Shown: positions 1 through 10,404 of the stretch, piece by piece
Layout: each line of letters starts with the position of its first letter
Position numbering within the stretch: position 1 is the stretch's first letter
Origin: Sphaerochaeta sp.
Lineage (GTDB): Bacteria > Spirochaetota > Spirochaetia > Sphaerochaetales > Sphaerochaetaceae
Assembly (NCBI GenBank): GCA_022482495.1
Contig: JAKVPA010000004.1
Location: 1-64,000, forward strand
Direction of reading: 5' to 3'
Length of the DNA stretch: 64,000 nt
Made by a program: the position numbers and the translations under genes
Notes under the pieces: model-generated
Database searches by the model: none
Told to the model about the DNA's origin: nothing
Seen by the model: only the letters and a program-made list of their open reading frames with translations

Positions 1-59
1 ACCAATGAAGAGAGAGAATGATAGAGACGTAATGGATCATTCCATCACCGGAGTTCCTG

Positions 60-290
60 ATGATTGCATTCCTTTGTGGACAGGGGAGAAGCGATCATCC
101 TCAGGAAGGTCTGGTTATCATTTCTCCGGAGAATTTCGATGTGAAGAACAGCTGGTTGTCTTTGCACATTGCGATATATCGTCATGATTGTGGTCCGTTT
201 ATCTTCAATACGAAACACTTTCCGGAGGGGAAAGGGAAAACGCAACGAATTGTGGGAAGTGGGGATGTGCAACTCTTGACAGATTACTAA
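60..290 (+). CDS. Possible small hypothetical protein
   Basis: A 76-codon frame starts at ATG 60, with a GGAG about 7 bases upstream, and ends just before the perR leader. The translation contains the stretch RHDCGPFIFNTKHFPEG and looks protein-like, but I recognise no family. The frame is open upstream only to about base 33, so it could also be the tail of a gene disrupted to the left. A different frame covers 5-187. Existence and function are uncertain. Confidence 0.3.
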   Translation: MIAFLCGQGRSDHPQEGLVIISPENFDVKNSWLSLHIAIYRHDCGPFIFNTKHFPEGKGKTQRIVGSGDVQLLTDY

Positions 291-342
291 ACCTGTAATA
301 GTCTTCTAATTGAAACTTGATTGCAATAAGGATGATTCAGAC

Positions 343-738
343 GTGAAACGGAATACGGTACAGCGGCAAATCATTTTGGAAACTGTGCAGAAACTTGGGA
401 ACCATCCAACAGTTGACGAAGTGTATATGGAAGTGCATCAGAAACATCCGACGATCAGCAAAGTGACGGTGTATCGCGATCTCAGGCAACTCTCCGATGA
501 TCACGCGATCCAGCAGGTGTTGCTGCCTGGCGATCTTGAACGATACGACACCCGGGTCGACCACCACTACCACTTCAAGTGCAAGGAGTGTGGCGCCCTG
601 TTCGATGTGGACATCGATGACGTGGGTGACATGGACAAGGAGGTGCGGGAGAAATACGGCTTTGAGGTCGACACACATGATGTGGTGTTCCACGGTGTCT
701 GTCCCGCGTGCCAGCAGAAAAAGAAAAAGTCGGGATGA
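343..738 (+). CDS. perR: PerR-type Fur family peroxide-sensing repressor
   Basis: This is a 131-residue metal-dependent transcriptional repressor of the Fur superfamily. An N-terminal winged helix (residues about 1-65) is followed by a dimerisation/metal domain. The structural zinc site is two CxxC pairs (C80/C83 and C120/C123). Likely regulatory metal ligands are H21 in NHPT, D69 in RYDT, the HHYH cluster at 74-77 and an Asp in LFDVD, where Fur proteins commonly have Glu; this favours PerR over Fur. I chose GTG 343 because it has AAGGA upstream and matches short PerR proteins that begin KRNT; a TTG at 310 would add 11 residues. Location directly before katG supports a peroxide role. It probably controls this operon. 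Confidence 0.85.
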   Translation: MKRNTVQRQIILETVQKLGNHPTVDEVYMEVHQKHPTISKVTVYRDLRQLSDDHAIQQVLLPGDLERYDTRVDHHYHFKCKECGALFDVDIDDVGDMDKEVREKYGFEVDTHDVVFHGVCPACQQKKKKSG

Positions 739-753
739 AAGGAGGAAACGGGC

Positions 754-3310
<2,557 letters not shown>

Positions 3311-3330
3311 CCAACGTTTCAGATTGCGTA

Positions 3331-3361
3331 TCCGGGGGAGCGATTCCCCCGGATTTTTTTC
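3331..3361 (+). terminator. Rho-independent terminator after katG
   Basis: A 9-bp GC-rich stem (3331-3339 with 3345-3353) and a 5-base loop are followed directly by seven T residues. It ends the perR-DUF4491-katG unit and faces the end of the convergent ABC operon. Confidence 0.92.
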
Positions 3362-3385
3362 TGGTTTCAGAATGAGTCTTTTTGA

Positions 3386-4129
3386 TTACCCCCGCATCTT
3401 TCTCCGGAACACCACAATGGCGGCAAGGTAACATGTCACGGCGTAGGCGGACACGATGCCCAGGTGGGGGAGCATGGCTGGGATGGAGCCGGAGAGGGCA
3501 TCTTTGGCGGCTTCGGCGGCATGGAAGAACGGCAGGATGTGGGAGATGGTCCGAAACGCGCCGCCGATCAAATCCAATGGGATCCAGACGCCGGAAAGCC
3601 AACCGACCAGGTTGGTCAACAGCGCCCCGCAGATTCCCCCGACACCGGTTTCCTGCAGCACGCTCCCACAGATCAACCCGATACCGACGAACATCAGGGC
3701 GATGGGGATCAAGACCACAAGGGCAAGGAGGGTATGGGAGGTGAAGGGGAGCCCGGAAAAGGAAGCGGCGGTGAAGGTGAGCACCGTCTGAAGCATCCCG
3801 ATGGCCAGCATGGGGAGTGTGTATCCTCCGATGAAGTCCGACGGACGCATCGGGGAGGCGAACAGCCGCATCAGGAACGCGTTGTTCCGGTCTTTGGCAA
3901 GGAGCATCCCGCAAAACAACGACAGGAACACCGTTCCGAACATCGCCACCCCGGGGGTGACGTTCTGGACTTCGAACATCGTGTTCTGGGCGCTTTCCGG
4001 AATGGCTCGGTTGATCAGAAGAAACAGGAACAACAACACGAGCGGGAAGCCCAGGCAGAAGAACAGATTGACCGGATCCCGGAGAATCTCCTGTGCGTTT
4101 CTTCGGGAAAAAAGCAATGTTTTTCTCAT
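3386..4129 (-). CDS. ABC-2 type exporter permease
   Basis: This 247-residue integral membrane protein has about six hydrophobic segments and the ABC-2 topology, with a large loop after the first segment (SRRNAQEILRDPVNLFFCLG at the N-terminus). It starts at ATG 4129, which overlaps the ATPase stop by ATGA, and has GGAGG upstream. It is the membrane partner of the upstream ATPase. The substrate is unknown; drugs, lipids or peptides are typical for the family. Confidence 0.85.
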   Translation of the reverse strand: MRKTLLFSRRNAQEILRDPVNLFFCLGFPLVLLFLFLLINRAIPESAQNTMFEVQNVTPGVAMFGTVFLSLFCGMLLAKDRNNAFLMRLFASPMRPSDFIGGYTLPMLAIGMLQTVLTFTAASFSGLPFTSHTLLALVVLIPIALMFVGIGLICGSVLQETGVGGICGALLTNLVGWLSGVWIPLDLIGGAFRTISHILPFFHAAEAAKDALSGSIPAMLPHLGIVSAYAVTCYLAAIVVFRRKMRG

Positions 4130-4851
4130 TTGGTGCCTCCCGCAATGGCGATGAACGCCTCTTCCAATGTATGGGTATGGGTTTGTGCTTCCAATTCCTT
4201 GCTGGTCCCCTCGGCAAGCATGGCTCCATGCGCCATGATGCCGATCCGATCGGCCAACGCCTCCACCTCCTCCATGGAATGGGAGGTGAGGATGATCGTC
4301 ACGTTGCCTTTCAGAACGCGGATCGCATCCCACAACGCCCGACGGGCCAGGACATCCAACCCTAACGTCGGTTCATCCAGAAACAGGATTCGGGGCTCGG
4401 TGATCAACGCCATGGCCAGGCTGAGTCGTCGTTGGGTGCCTCCGGAGAGGGCCTTTGCTTTCCGTGTACGATTGTCCTCCAGAGAGAAACGGGTGATCAT
4501 CTCCTGGGTGTGCGCGTTTGCTTCGTTGGAGGATTGTCCATACAGTCCTGCCATCAACCGAAGGTTCTCCTCAACGGAGAGATTCGGGGCGACGGCCGTC
4601 TCCTGCGGGGAGAGGTTGATCTCCCGTTTGATGGGCATACGGTCCCCCAGAATGCTGTGCCCCAGAAGCACCGCATCCCCGGATGTCGGTTTGGTGAGGC
4701 AGCAGAGCATCTTGATGGTCGTTGTCTTTCCGGCTCCGTTGACACCCAGCAAGCCGAATATCTCACCCTCTTTGACAGAGAGGTCCAGATGATCCACCGC
4801 GGTGAGGTCCCCGTACCGTTTGGTCAGCTGGTTCGTCTGGATGGCGATCAT
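4126..4851 (-). CDS. ABC exporter ATP-binding protein
   Basis: This 241-residue ATPase powers the permease encoded next. Walker A is GVNGAGKTTT, the Q-loop is at INLSPQE, the signature is ALSGGTQRR, Walker B is ILFLDEPTLGLD and the H-loop is LTSHSMEE. It resembles CcmA-type exporters of the ABC-2 group. It overlaps both neighbours by 4 bases, so all three genes form one operon read from a promoter in 5082-5190. Confidence 0.92.
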   Translation of the reverse strand: MIAIQTNQLTKRYGDLTAVDHLDLSVKEGEIFGLLGVNGAGKTTTIKMLCCLTKPTSGDAVLLGHSILGDRMPIKREINLSPQETAVAPNLSVEENLRLMAGLYGQSSNEANAHTQEMITRFSLEDNRTRKAKALSGGTQRRLSLAMALITEPRILFLDEPTLGLDVLARRALWDAIRVLKGNVTIILTSHSMEEVEALADRIGIMAHGAMLAEGTSKELEAQTHTHTLEEAFIAIAGGTK

Positions 4852-5081
4852 GAAGGGTCTTCTTCTGGCGCACCCGTCCCGAATATCCGGGTCATGAACT
4901 GGGTCAACGTGTTTTTCGGAGGGATGGCCAGCCCCCGGTGGATGTCCCCCAGAAGCACCAACGTGTCCCCCGGCTGGATGTCAAACAGATCCCGGGCTTC
5001 CTTGGGGATGACCAGCTGCCCTTTCTCCCCGACCTTCACCGTCCATGCGTATTTCCCTTCCGGTCCTTTGCGTCCTTTCAT
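4848..5081 (-). CDS. AbrB/MazE/SpoVT-type DNA-binding protein
   Basis: This is a 77-residue swapped-hairpin DNA-binding protein. The core GEKGQLVIPKEARDLFDIQP and GDTLVLLGD is the classical AbrB fold. ATG 5081 has AAGGAG upstream; a longer in-frame reading would remove the intergenic region and is rejected. As first gene of an exporter operon it probably regulates that operon. Similar AbrB plus ABC-2 pairs are common in anaerobes. No toxin partner is present, so a MazE antitoxin role is unlikely. Confidence 0.85.
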   Translation of the reverse strand: MKGRKGPEGKYAWTVKVGEKGQLVIPKEARDLFDIQPGDTLVLLGDIHRGLAIPPKNTLTQFMTRIFGTGAPEEDPS

Positions 5082-5192
5082 CTGTCGTCTCCTTGGAAGA
5101 AAAGTATGAAAAATATGATTAGTATTACTTTTCTTTCTTTGGAGGTCAAGGGGGAGGTCTGGGATTGGGAAGGCAAGTACTGTCGCTTTGCG

Positions 5193-5210
5193 AATGTAAC
5201 CGTTTACATT
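5193..5210. promoter_or_regulatory. LacI-family operator, site 1
   Basis: The 18-base near-palindrome AATGTAACCGTTTACATT has the central CG and arms expected of a LacI-family site. It lies in the 298-base gap between the divergent abrB operon (start 5081) and the lacI gene (start 5380). A second copy lies at 5340-5353. Apart from these sites I see no gene in the gap. Confidence 0.75.
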
Positions 5211-5339
5211 GGAAAAAGATGCGTGGGGAGGAACAGGTATACACAATTTGCATGGTTCTCTCATAGGTTTCTTACATGTTTGGGCTATGTTCTCCTTGAA
5301 GCCGGCAGGGAACACCACCCTGCGGCAGGGGGGATAGGA

Positions 5340-5353
5340 TGTATACGGTTACA
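5340..5353. promoter_or_regulatory. LacI-family operator, site 2
   Basis: TGTATACGGTTACA read on the minus strand is TGTAACCGTATACA, which matches site 1 at 13 of 14 positions. It sits 27 bases before the lacI start codon, a good position for autorepression. The 130-base distance from site 1 could allow looping by a dimer of dimers; this is inference. Confidence 0.72.
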
Positions 5354-5379
5354 GGTTTTACCCAAGGAAGCGCCAGGAA

Positions 5380-6357
5380 ATGACCCATACCATCAGGGAT
5401 ATCGCGCGTCTTTCCGGCTTTTCCACCGCAACGGTTTCCCGGGCGTTCTCCGCGCCACAGAGGGTCAGTGAGACGACCCGCAAGCGGGTGCAGGAAGTGG
5501 CTGAGACCTTGGACTACCAACCCAATGCCATCGCCCGTTCGATGGCTCTCCAGCGGACGGAGAAGATCGCGTTTTTGATCTGCAAGAAACGCTCCTCCAT
5601 TCTGGATGAATTCTACGCGGGTGTCTGCGAAGGCATCATGCAGGAAACGAATCTTTCCGATTATCAACTCCTGGTGTCCACCGCTGAGGATTGGGCCGTG
5701 GCCAAACGCAAGCAGGTCGATGGCGTGATCCTCGGCGGGAACGCCTCCTTGGATTTGATCTCCGAATTCCGGAGCCAGAACGTCAAGATCGTGCTGGCCA
5801 ACCACGAGGTGCCCGGTCTGGAGCTTCCCTGTGTGGTCTCCGACGAGGAGGGCGGGGTTCGCTCCGCCCTGGAGTATTTGATCGCCAAGGGGCATTACAA
5901 GATCGGGATGCTGGCAGGCAGGTTCTCCCCATACATCAGTGAGCGGAGGTATGCCGCCTTCCGCAGCGTGATGGAGGAACATGGCCTTTCCCTGGATCCT
6001 TCGTTCATCCGGATGGTGGAACCGGACATCGAAAGCGCCACCCGCGCCGCCATGGCGCTGCTTTCCCCCCAGGAACGGCCGACGGCGGTCTTCGGCGCCA
6101 ATGACGTCATCGCCGCCGGGGTGATCAAAGCGGCCCATCATCTCCACCTCAGGATTCCCCAGGATGTGGCTGTCATCGGTTGCGACGATTCCCGCTTGTG
6201 CCGGGTGGTGGAGCCGGAACTCGCCTCCATCCACATCTCCTGCGTCCGGATGGGATCGCTCGCCGCGCGGCAACTGCTTTCCTTGCTTGCCGGGGAACCT
6301 GTGCTGCCGCAGCGGACCGTCGTGCCGACCGACCTGTGCATCCGCTCATCGGTATGA
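5380..6357 (+). CDS. LacI family sugar-responsive repressor
   Basis: This 325-residue regulator has an N-terminal helix-turn-helix (TIRDIARLSGFSTATVSRAF, residues 4-23), the hinge helix at about residues 48-56 (PNAIARSMA) and a periplasmic-binding-protein-like effector domain to the end. It is followed at 13 bases by a sugar ABC permease gene, so it very likely controls that importer through the two operators upstream of itself. The inducer is unknown. Confidence 0.9.
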   Translation: MTHTIRDIARLSGFSTATVSRAFSAPQRVSETTRKRVQEVAETLDYQPNAIARSMALQRTEKIAFLICKKRSSILDEFYAGVCEGIMQETNLSDYQLLVSTAEDWAVAKRKQVDGVILGGNASLDLISEFRSQNVKIVLANHEVPGLELPCVVSDEEGGVRSALEYLIAKGHYKIGMLAGRFSPYISERRYAAFRSVMEEHGLSLDPSFIRMVEPDIESATRAAMALLSPQERPTAVFGANDVIAAGVIKAAHHLHLRIPQDVAVIGCDDSRLCRVVEPELASIHISCVRMGSLAARQLLSLLAGEPVLPQRTVVPTDLCIRSSV

Positions 6358-6370
6358 AGGGGAGGGAAAG

Positions 6371-7207
6371 ATGAGAAAACGATACGCGTCCACCATCGGA
6401 AAAGGAATTGTCTCGGCCCTTCTGCTTGTCGTGGCGCTGTTCCCCATCTTCTGGCTGCTCGGGGTATCCCTTCGTCCGACAGCGGAGTTGAAAGGACACA
6501 TCACGTTGCTGCCACGCTCGCTTACGATGGCGCATTTCTCTTCATTGTTCGCCCAGAAAGGGTTTGGCACGGCGATCAAGAACAGCGTCGAGACGACGAT
6601 CAGCGCCACGTTGCTCTCCCTTGCCATCGGGCTTTCCTCCGCCTACGTGCTCTCCCGAAAGCGCTTTCGGTTCGGGCTGAAACGACCTGTCTCGTTCTGG
6701 GTGATGCTGGTGCGCATTCTGCCTCCGGTGGCCTTCACCATCCCGCTGTACACGATGTTCGCCCATAGCGGCATGCTGAACACCAAGGTGCCGGTGGTTC
6801 TTGCCTGCGTGCTGATCAACATCACGTTGATCATCTGGTACATGATGGGCTTCTTCCAGGATATTCCGGAAGAGATCGAGGAATCGGCACGGATCGACGG
6901 GGCGTCGGAATTCGCCACGTTCCTCAGGATCGTCCTGCCGCTGGCAGCCCCCGGGCTGTCCGCCATCGCCATGCTCTCCTTCCTGTACGCATGGAACGAG
7001 TACGCCTACAGCGTGGTGTTCGTCCAGTCCCCGAAGAACTACACCGTGCCGTTGGCGCTGGTCGTGCTGAATACGGAGGACAACGTGACCAATTTCGGTT
7101 TGGTGTCCGCCGCCGGGGTGATCTCCGTGATCCCGATCACCCTGTTCGTCATCTTCGCCCAGAACTACCTGCTGGATGGCTTGTCCCAGGGCGCGGTGAA
7201 GAGTTGA
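6371..7207 (+). CDS. Sugar ABC importer permease, MalG type
   Basis: This 278-residue inner-membrane permease of the carbohydrate-uptake-1 family has six segments. The cytoplasmic EAA loop that contacts the ATPase is EEIEESARIDGASEFATFLR. ATG 6371 follows GGAGGGAAAG. Here the MalG-type subunit comes first, before the binding protein and the MalF-type subunit, an unusual order. No ATPase gene is present, so a shared MsmK/UgpC-like ATPase encoded elsewhere is expected. Confidence 0.92.
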   Translation: MRKRYASTIGKGIVSALLLVVALFPIFWLLGVSLRPTAELKGHITLLPRSLTMAHFSSLFAQKGFGTAIKNSVETTISATLLSLAIGLSSAYVLSRKRFRFGLKRPVSFWVMLVRILPPVAFTIPLYTMFAHSGMLNTKVPVVLACVLINITLIIWYMMGFFQDIPEEIEESARIDGASEFATFLRIVLPLAAPGLSAIAMLSFLYAWNEYAYSVVFVQSPKNYTVPLALVVLNTEDNVTNFGLVSAAGVISVIPITLFVIFAQNYLLDGLSQGAVKS

Positions 7208-7224
7208 GTGGTTGAAGTAAATTG

Positions 7225-7241
7225 CCATGGAGGTTCCATGG
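7225..7241 (+). repeat. Perfect dyad with internal Shine-Dalgarno core and a 7-codon leader frame
   Basis: CCATGGA and TCCATGG flank GGT, and the centre contains GGAGG. An ATG within it at 7238 opens a seven-codon frame (MDMRRNV) whose TGA at 7259-7261 overlaps the ATG of the binding-protein gene. The binding-protein gene has its own GAGGAG at 7246-7251. A translational-coupling leader is possible but untested. Confidence 0.5.
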
Positions 7242-7257
7242 ATATGAGGAGAAATGT

Positions 7258-8499
7258 ATGAAGAGAATCGTGTCGGTACTGCTTTGTGTGCTGCTTGCCG
7301 CATCGGTATTTGCCAACGGCGCCAAAGAACAAACGTCTTCCACGACCCCAGAAGTGGAAGGAAAGCGGAAAATGACCATCATTCTGCGCGGTGGAACGTA
7401 CGGAAAGGTCATTGAGGAGTGCCTGCCGGAGTTCGAGAAGGCCAACAACGTGGAGATCGAGGCGCTGGATCTGAGCTTTGACGACCTGCACAGCAAGATC
7501 GCGCTGAATGCCGTCAACAAGGAAGGCGCCTACGACCTGTGCATGGTGGATGGTTCCTGGATGGCTGAGTTCACCGAAAACAATGTGCTGTTGAACCTTT
7601 CTGAGGCGGGATATTCGTTCGATGACGACATCATCCCGGCTACCGAGTCGATCTGCAAGGTGGGCGACGACATCTACCTGGCTCCGTACTTCGGCAACGT
7701 CACCGTCATGCTGTACAACAAGACTCTGGTCAAGGCCGCCGGGTACAACGGAAGCGACATCAAGACGTGGGACGACGTGGCGAAGATCGCCAAAGCGGCC
7801 AACGCCGCCGGCAAGAACGGCTATCTGATCCGTGGCGGCTCGCCGGACAACATCGTCTCCGACTTCCTGCCTGTCCTGCTTGCCAACGGTGGCTGGGTGG
7901 TCGACGGGAACAACAAACCGACGGTGGACACCCCGGCGTTCCGCGCCGCCCTGGCCCAGTACATCAGCCTGTACGAGCTGGGCGACACGATGGACAAGGA
8001 CGACATCGTCGCGCAGATCGACAATGGCAGCGCCGCCCTGGCCGTCGGCTGGCCTGGCTGGTACGTTCCCAGCGCCCAGAGCAACGGAAACTACACCCCG
8101 ATCCCGTCCCAGCTGACCGCTTCCAGCGCTTCGTACAACACGGCGTTGTACGGTGTGTGGTGCATCGGAGTTCCCAGCAACAGCGCCAACAAGGACCTTG
8201 GCGTCAAACTGCTGACGTATCTGATGGACAAGGATGTGCTGCTCGGAACGGTGAAGAACGGTGGAGTTCCCTGCCGGTATTCCAGTCTGACCAACGCCGA
8301 AGTCCTGAAGACTTATCCTCAGCTCGCCACGGTGTGCGCCGCTCTGGAGAAGGGTGTGTACCGTCCGGTCATCGCCCAGTGGAATGATTTCACCACCATT
8401 TTGGGAACGGAGATGGACAACATCATCAAAGGGACCGAGACGATGGATGTGGGTCTGGCCCGCGCCCAGGCGGAGCTGGAAGATTTGATGGCCCAATGA
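7258..8499 (+). CDS. Sugar ABC importer substrate-binding protein
   Basis: This 413-residue extracytoplasmic solute-binding protein (family 1) delivers a sugar to the permeases encoded on either side. A signal peptide of about 20 residues ends in the spirochaete-typical SVFANGAKE; there is no lipobox Cys. The mature protein has the two-lobe motifs VPSNSANKDLGVKLLTYL and LMVDGSW-like aromatic sites. ATG 7258 has GAGGAG upstream. A stable stem-loop follows the stop codon and probably protects this most abundant message. Confidence 0.9.
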   Translation: MKRIVSVLLCVLLAASVFANGAKEQTSSTTPEVEGKRKMTIILRGGTYGKVIEECLPEFEKANNVEIEALDLSFDDLHSKIALNAVNKEGAYDLCMVDGSWMAEFTENNVLLNLSEAGYSFDDDIIPATESICKVGDDIYLAPYFGNVTVMLYNKTLVKAAGYNGSDIKTWDDVAKIAKAANAAGKNGYLIRGGSPDNIVSDFLPVLLANGGWVVDGNNKPTVDTPAFRAALAQYISLYELGDTMDKDDIVAQIDNGSAALAVGWPGWYVPSAQSNGNYTPIPSQLTASSASYNTALYGVWCIGVPSNSANKDLGVKLLTYLMDKDVLLGTVKNGGVPCRYSSLTNAEVLKTYPQLATVCAALEKGVYRPVIAQWNDFTTILGTEMDNIIKGTETMDVGLARAQAELEDLMAQ

Positions 8500-8507
8500 T
8501 CGTTTGC

Positions 8508-8533
8508 TTCCCTGCGGGGGCTCCCGCAGGGAA
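8508..8533 (+). other. Intercistronic stem-loop
   Basis: A perfect 11-bp stem (8508-8518 with 8523-8533) with a GGCT tetraloop lies between the binding-protein and MalF-type genes. No clean T run follows, so it looks like an mRNA stabiliser or partial terminator that keeps binding protein in excess over permease, as known for malE-malF type operons. Confidence 0.75.
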
Positions 8534-8560
8534 ATTGTCTTTGTAAGGAGAAGGTTTGGT

Positions 8561-9430
8561 ATGCGCTCAATGCGTTCTGGTTGGTTTGCCCGGTTGATGG
8601 TGCTCCCTACGCTGGTCGTCCTGCTTGTCCTGACGACCTATCCGTTCCTTTCCACCATCGGGTACAGTTTCACCAATTACTCCTACCTGAAGCGTGCCGC
8701 AACGGTGTTCATCGGCCTCCAGAACTATGTGAAGCTGCTCCAGACCCGGTATTTCCAGCTTGCCGTCCGGAATACCGTTGTCTTCACCATCCTCGCCGTG
8801 GTTCTTGAGATGGTGCTCGGCATGTTGGTCGCCCTGTTCGTGCGCAGCCTGCGCCGTGGCCAGAAGGTGATGCGGATTCTGCTGTTGTTGCCATACCTTC
8901 TGCCCACCACGACGGTCGCCATGATCTGGAAAATGATGCTCTCCCCGAACTACGGCATCCTCAACCAGGCGCTCTCCGCGCTGCACCTGCCGGTCCACAA
9001 CTGGTTCATGGAGACTGGGACGGCGTTCCCCACCATTCTGGTCATCGATGTATGGCAGAACGTCCCGTTCGTGTTCCTGCTCCTCTACGCCTGCCTGCAG
9101 AACGTTCCCAAACGGCAGTACGAGGCGGCCAGGATCGATGGCGCCGGTGGATGGCAGGTGTTCTGGCACATCACCGTCCCCAATATCCGCGAAGGCATCG
9201 GGGTGTGCGCGTTGCTTCGTACCATCGACACGTTCCGTCTGTTCGACAAGGTGAACATCCTTACCGGGGGAGGCCCGGCCGGCACCACGTCGACCATCAC
9301 CCAGTACATCTATACGTACGGCATCAAGAACCTGAAGTTCGGCTTTGGAAGCGCAGGAGCGGTGGTGATGACCCTCCTGGTGTTGGCGCTTTCCTCCGTC
9401 ACCATCCGCAACACCCTGCGCGCGTCATGA
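8561..9430 (+). CDS. Sugar ABC importer permease, MalF type
   Basis: This 289-residue permease has six membrane segments. The EAA loop is RQYEAARIDGAGGWQVFWHI. ATG 8561 follows AAGGAG. The end overlaps the next start by ATGA, so the metallo-hydrolase gene downstream is translationally coupled to transport. Confidence 0.92.
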   Translation: MRSMRSGWFARLMVLPTLVVLLVLTTYPFLSTIGYSFTNYSYLKRAATVFIGLQNYVKLLQTRYFQLAVRNTVVFTILAVVLEMVLGMLVALFVRSLRRGQKVMRILLLLPYLLPTTTVAMIWKMMLSPNYGILNQALSALHLPVHNWFMETGTAFPTILVIDVWQNVPFVFLLLYACLQNVPKRQYEAARIDGAGGWQVFWHITVPNIREGIGVCALLRTIDTFRLFDKVNILTGGGPAGTTSTITQYIYTYGIKNLKFGFGSAGAVVMTLLVLALSSVTIRNTLRAS

Positions 9431-10362
9431 ACGGTCTGGAACTGGCGTTCGTCAACGTCGGGTACGGGGAGGCCACGGTGGTGCGCACCAAGGACTTCGT
9501 CATGGTGATCGACGGAGGAAGCGGAAGAGAGGAGGAATATGTCGGGGAGACGGGACGGACCCCGCTTGCCCGCTATCTTGCTCTCCACGACATCCATCGC
9601 ATCGACTTGATGGTCTGCACCCACATCCACGAGGACCATCTGTCCGGACTGCTTCCCGTCGTCCGGGATGTCCCGGTATCACGGTTTTGGCAGATTCTTC
9701 CCAAGTCGTTCTTCCGTACCCGCCGCAATTGGGGAACCGGGCTGTTCGCCGGCGCGTTGGATGACGCCTGCACGTTGCAGGCCTTGCTTGAAGTGCAACG
9801 GACTGACGTACAGCAGGTGAATGACACAAAAACGTTCCGTGAGCTTGCGCCTGGTCTTGCCGTCCGTATTCTTGCTCCCTCGTTGGAACGGGAACGGGAT
9901 CTCCAGTCGTTCTTGTCGTTGATAGGAACCGCACCTACGGAGGAACTGAGGACGCTTCTCCGGGATCATGCGGACCGGTTGATGAACAACTTCAGCCTGG
10001 TGCTGCTTCTGGAATACGCAGGCCGGAGGATTCTGCTTCCCGGGGACATGAACAAGGATGGTTTCCTGGATTGTCCGGGTGATATCCATGCCGACCTGTT
10101 CAAGCTGGGCCATCATGGACAGCGGGATTCGGCGGATGCCCGGCTGTTGGAACGGATCCGTCCCTCGGTGGTCGTCTGCTGCGCCTCCAGCGACCAGCGC
10201 TACCACAGCGCCGATCCAACGACCCTTTCCTTGGCCAGAGGGGCGGGGACCCGGTTGTTCTTTTCCGATTGCCCTCCATGTATCCCGCCCATCCCTCCCC
10301 ACCATGCCGTGGTGGCCAACGTTTCTCCTCGAGGGGAGATGTCGGTGCAGTATCAAATGTAG
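9427..10362 (+). CDS. Metallo-beta-lactamase-fold hydrolase, ComEC C-domain-like
   Basis: This is a 311-residue soluble protein. The metal-binding motif is THIHEDHLSG (residues about 65-74), with further ligands in LLPGDMNKDG and FKLGHHGQRDS. The pattern VNVGYGEATVV at the N-terminus and the KLGHHG motif are typical of the ComEC/Rec2-related MBL group, but there are no membrane segments. It overlaps the MalF-type gene by 4 bases, so it is the last gene of the sugar operon. The substrate is unknown. A role with sugars or sugar phosphates is only suggested by context. Confidence 0.75.
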   Translation: MNGLELAFVNVGYGEATVVRTKDFVMVIDGGSGREEEYVGETGRTPLARYLALHDIHRIDLMVCTHIHEDHLSGLLPVVRDVPVSRFWQILPKSFFRTRRNWGTGLFAGALDDACTLQALLEVQRTDVQQVNDTKTFRELAPGLAVRILAPSLERERDLQSFLSLIGTAPTEELRTLLRDHADRLMNNFSLVLLLEYAGRRILLPGDMNKDGFLDCPGDIHADLFKLGHHGQRDSADARLLERIRPSVVVCCASSDQRYHSADPTTLSLARGAGTRLFFSDCPPCIPPIPPHHAVVANVSPRGEMSVQYQM

Positions 10363-10404
10363 GGTTGGTGTATACTGGAGTCGACGTGGTTTCGGGAGGG
10401 TATC

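Noticed and set aside
3464-4792. A 442-codon plus-strand frame opposite the ABC exporter genes
   Set aside because: It spans two certain minus-strand genes and their overlap, and its sequence is low-complexity Gly/Asp/His.
4848-5081. AbrB-like protein as the antitoxin of a toxin-antitoxin pair
   Set aside because: No small toxin gene is adjacent; the partners are an ABC ATPase and a permease, so operon regulation is more likely.
7165-8496. A 443-codon open frame antisense to the sugar-binding protein gene
   Set aside because: It lies wholly opposite a gene with clear homology and has no start signal or conserved motif.
9427-10362. MBL-fold protein as a ComEC DNA-uptake component
   Set aside because: There are no membrane segments or competence domain, and it is coupled to sugar transport genes.
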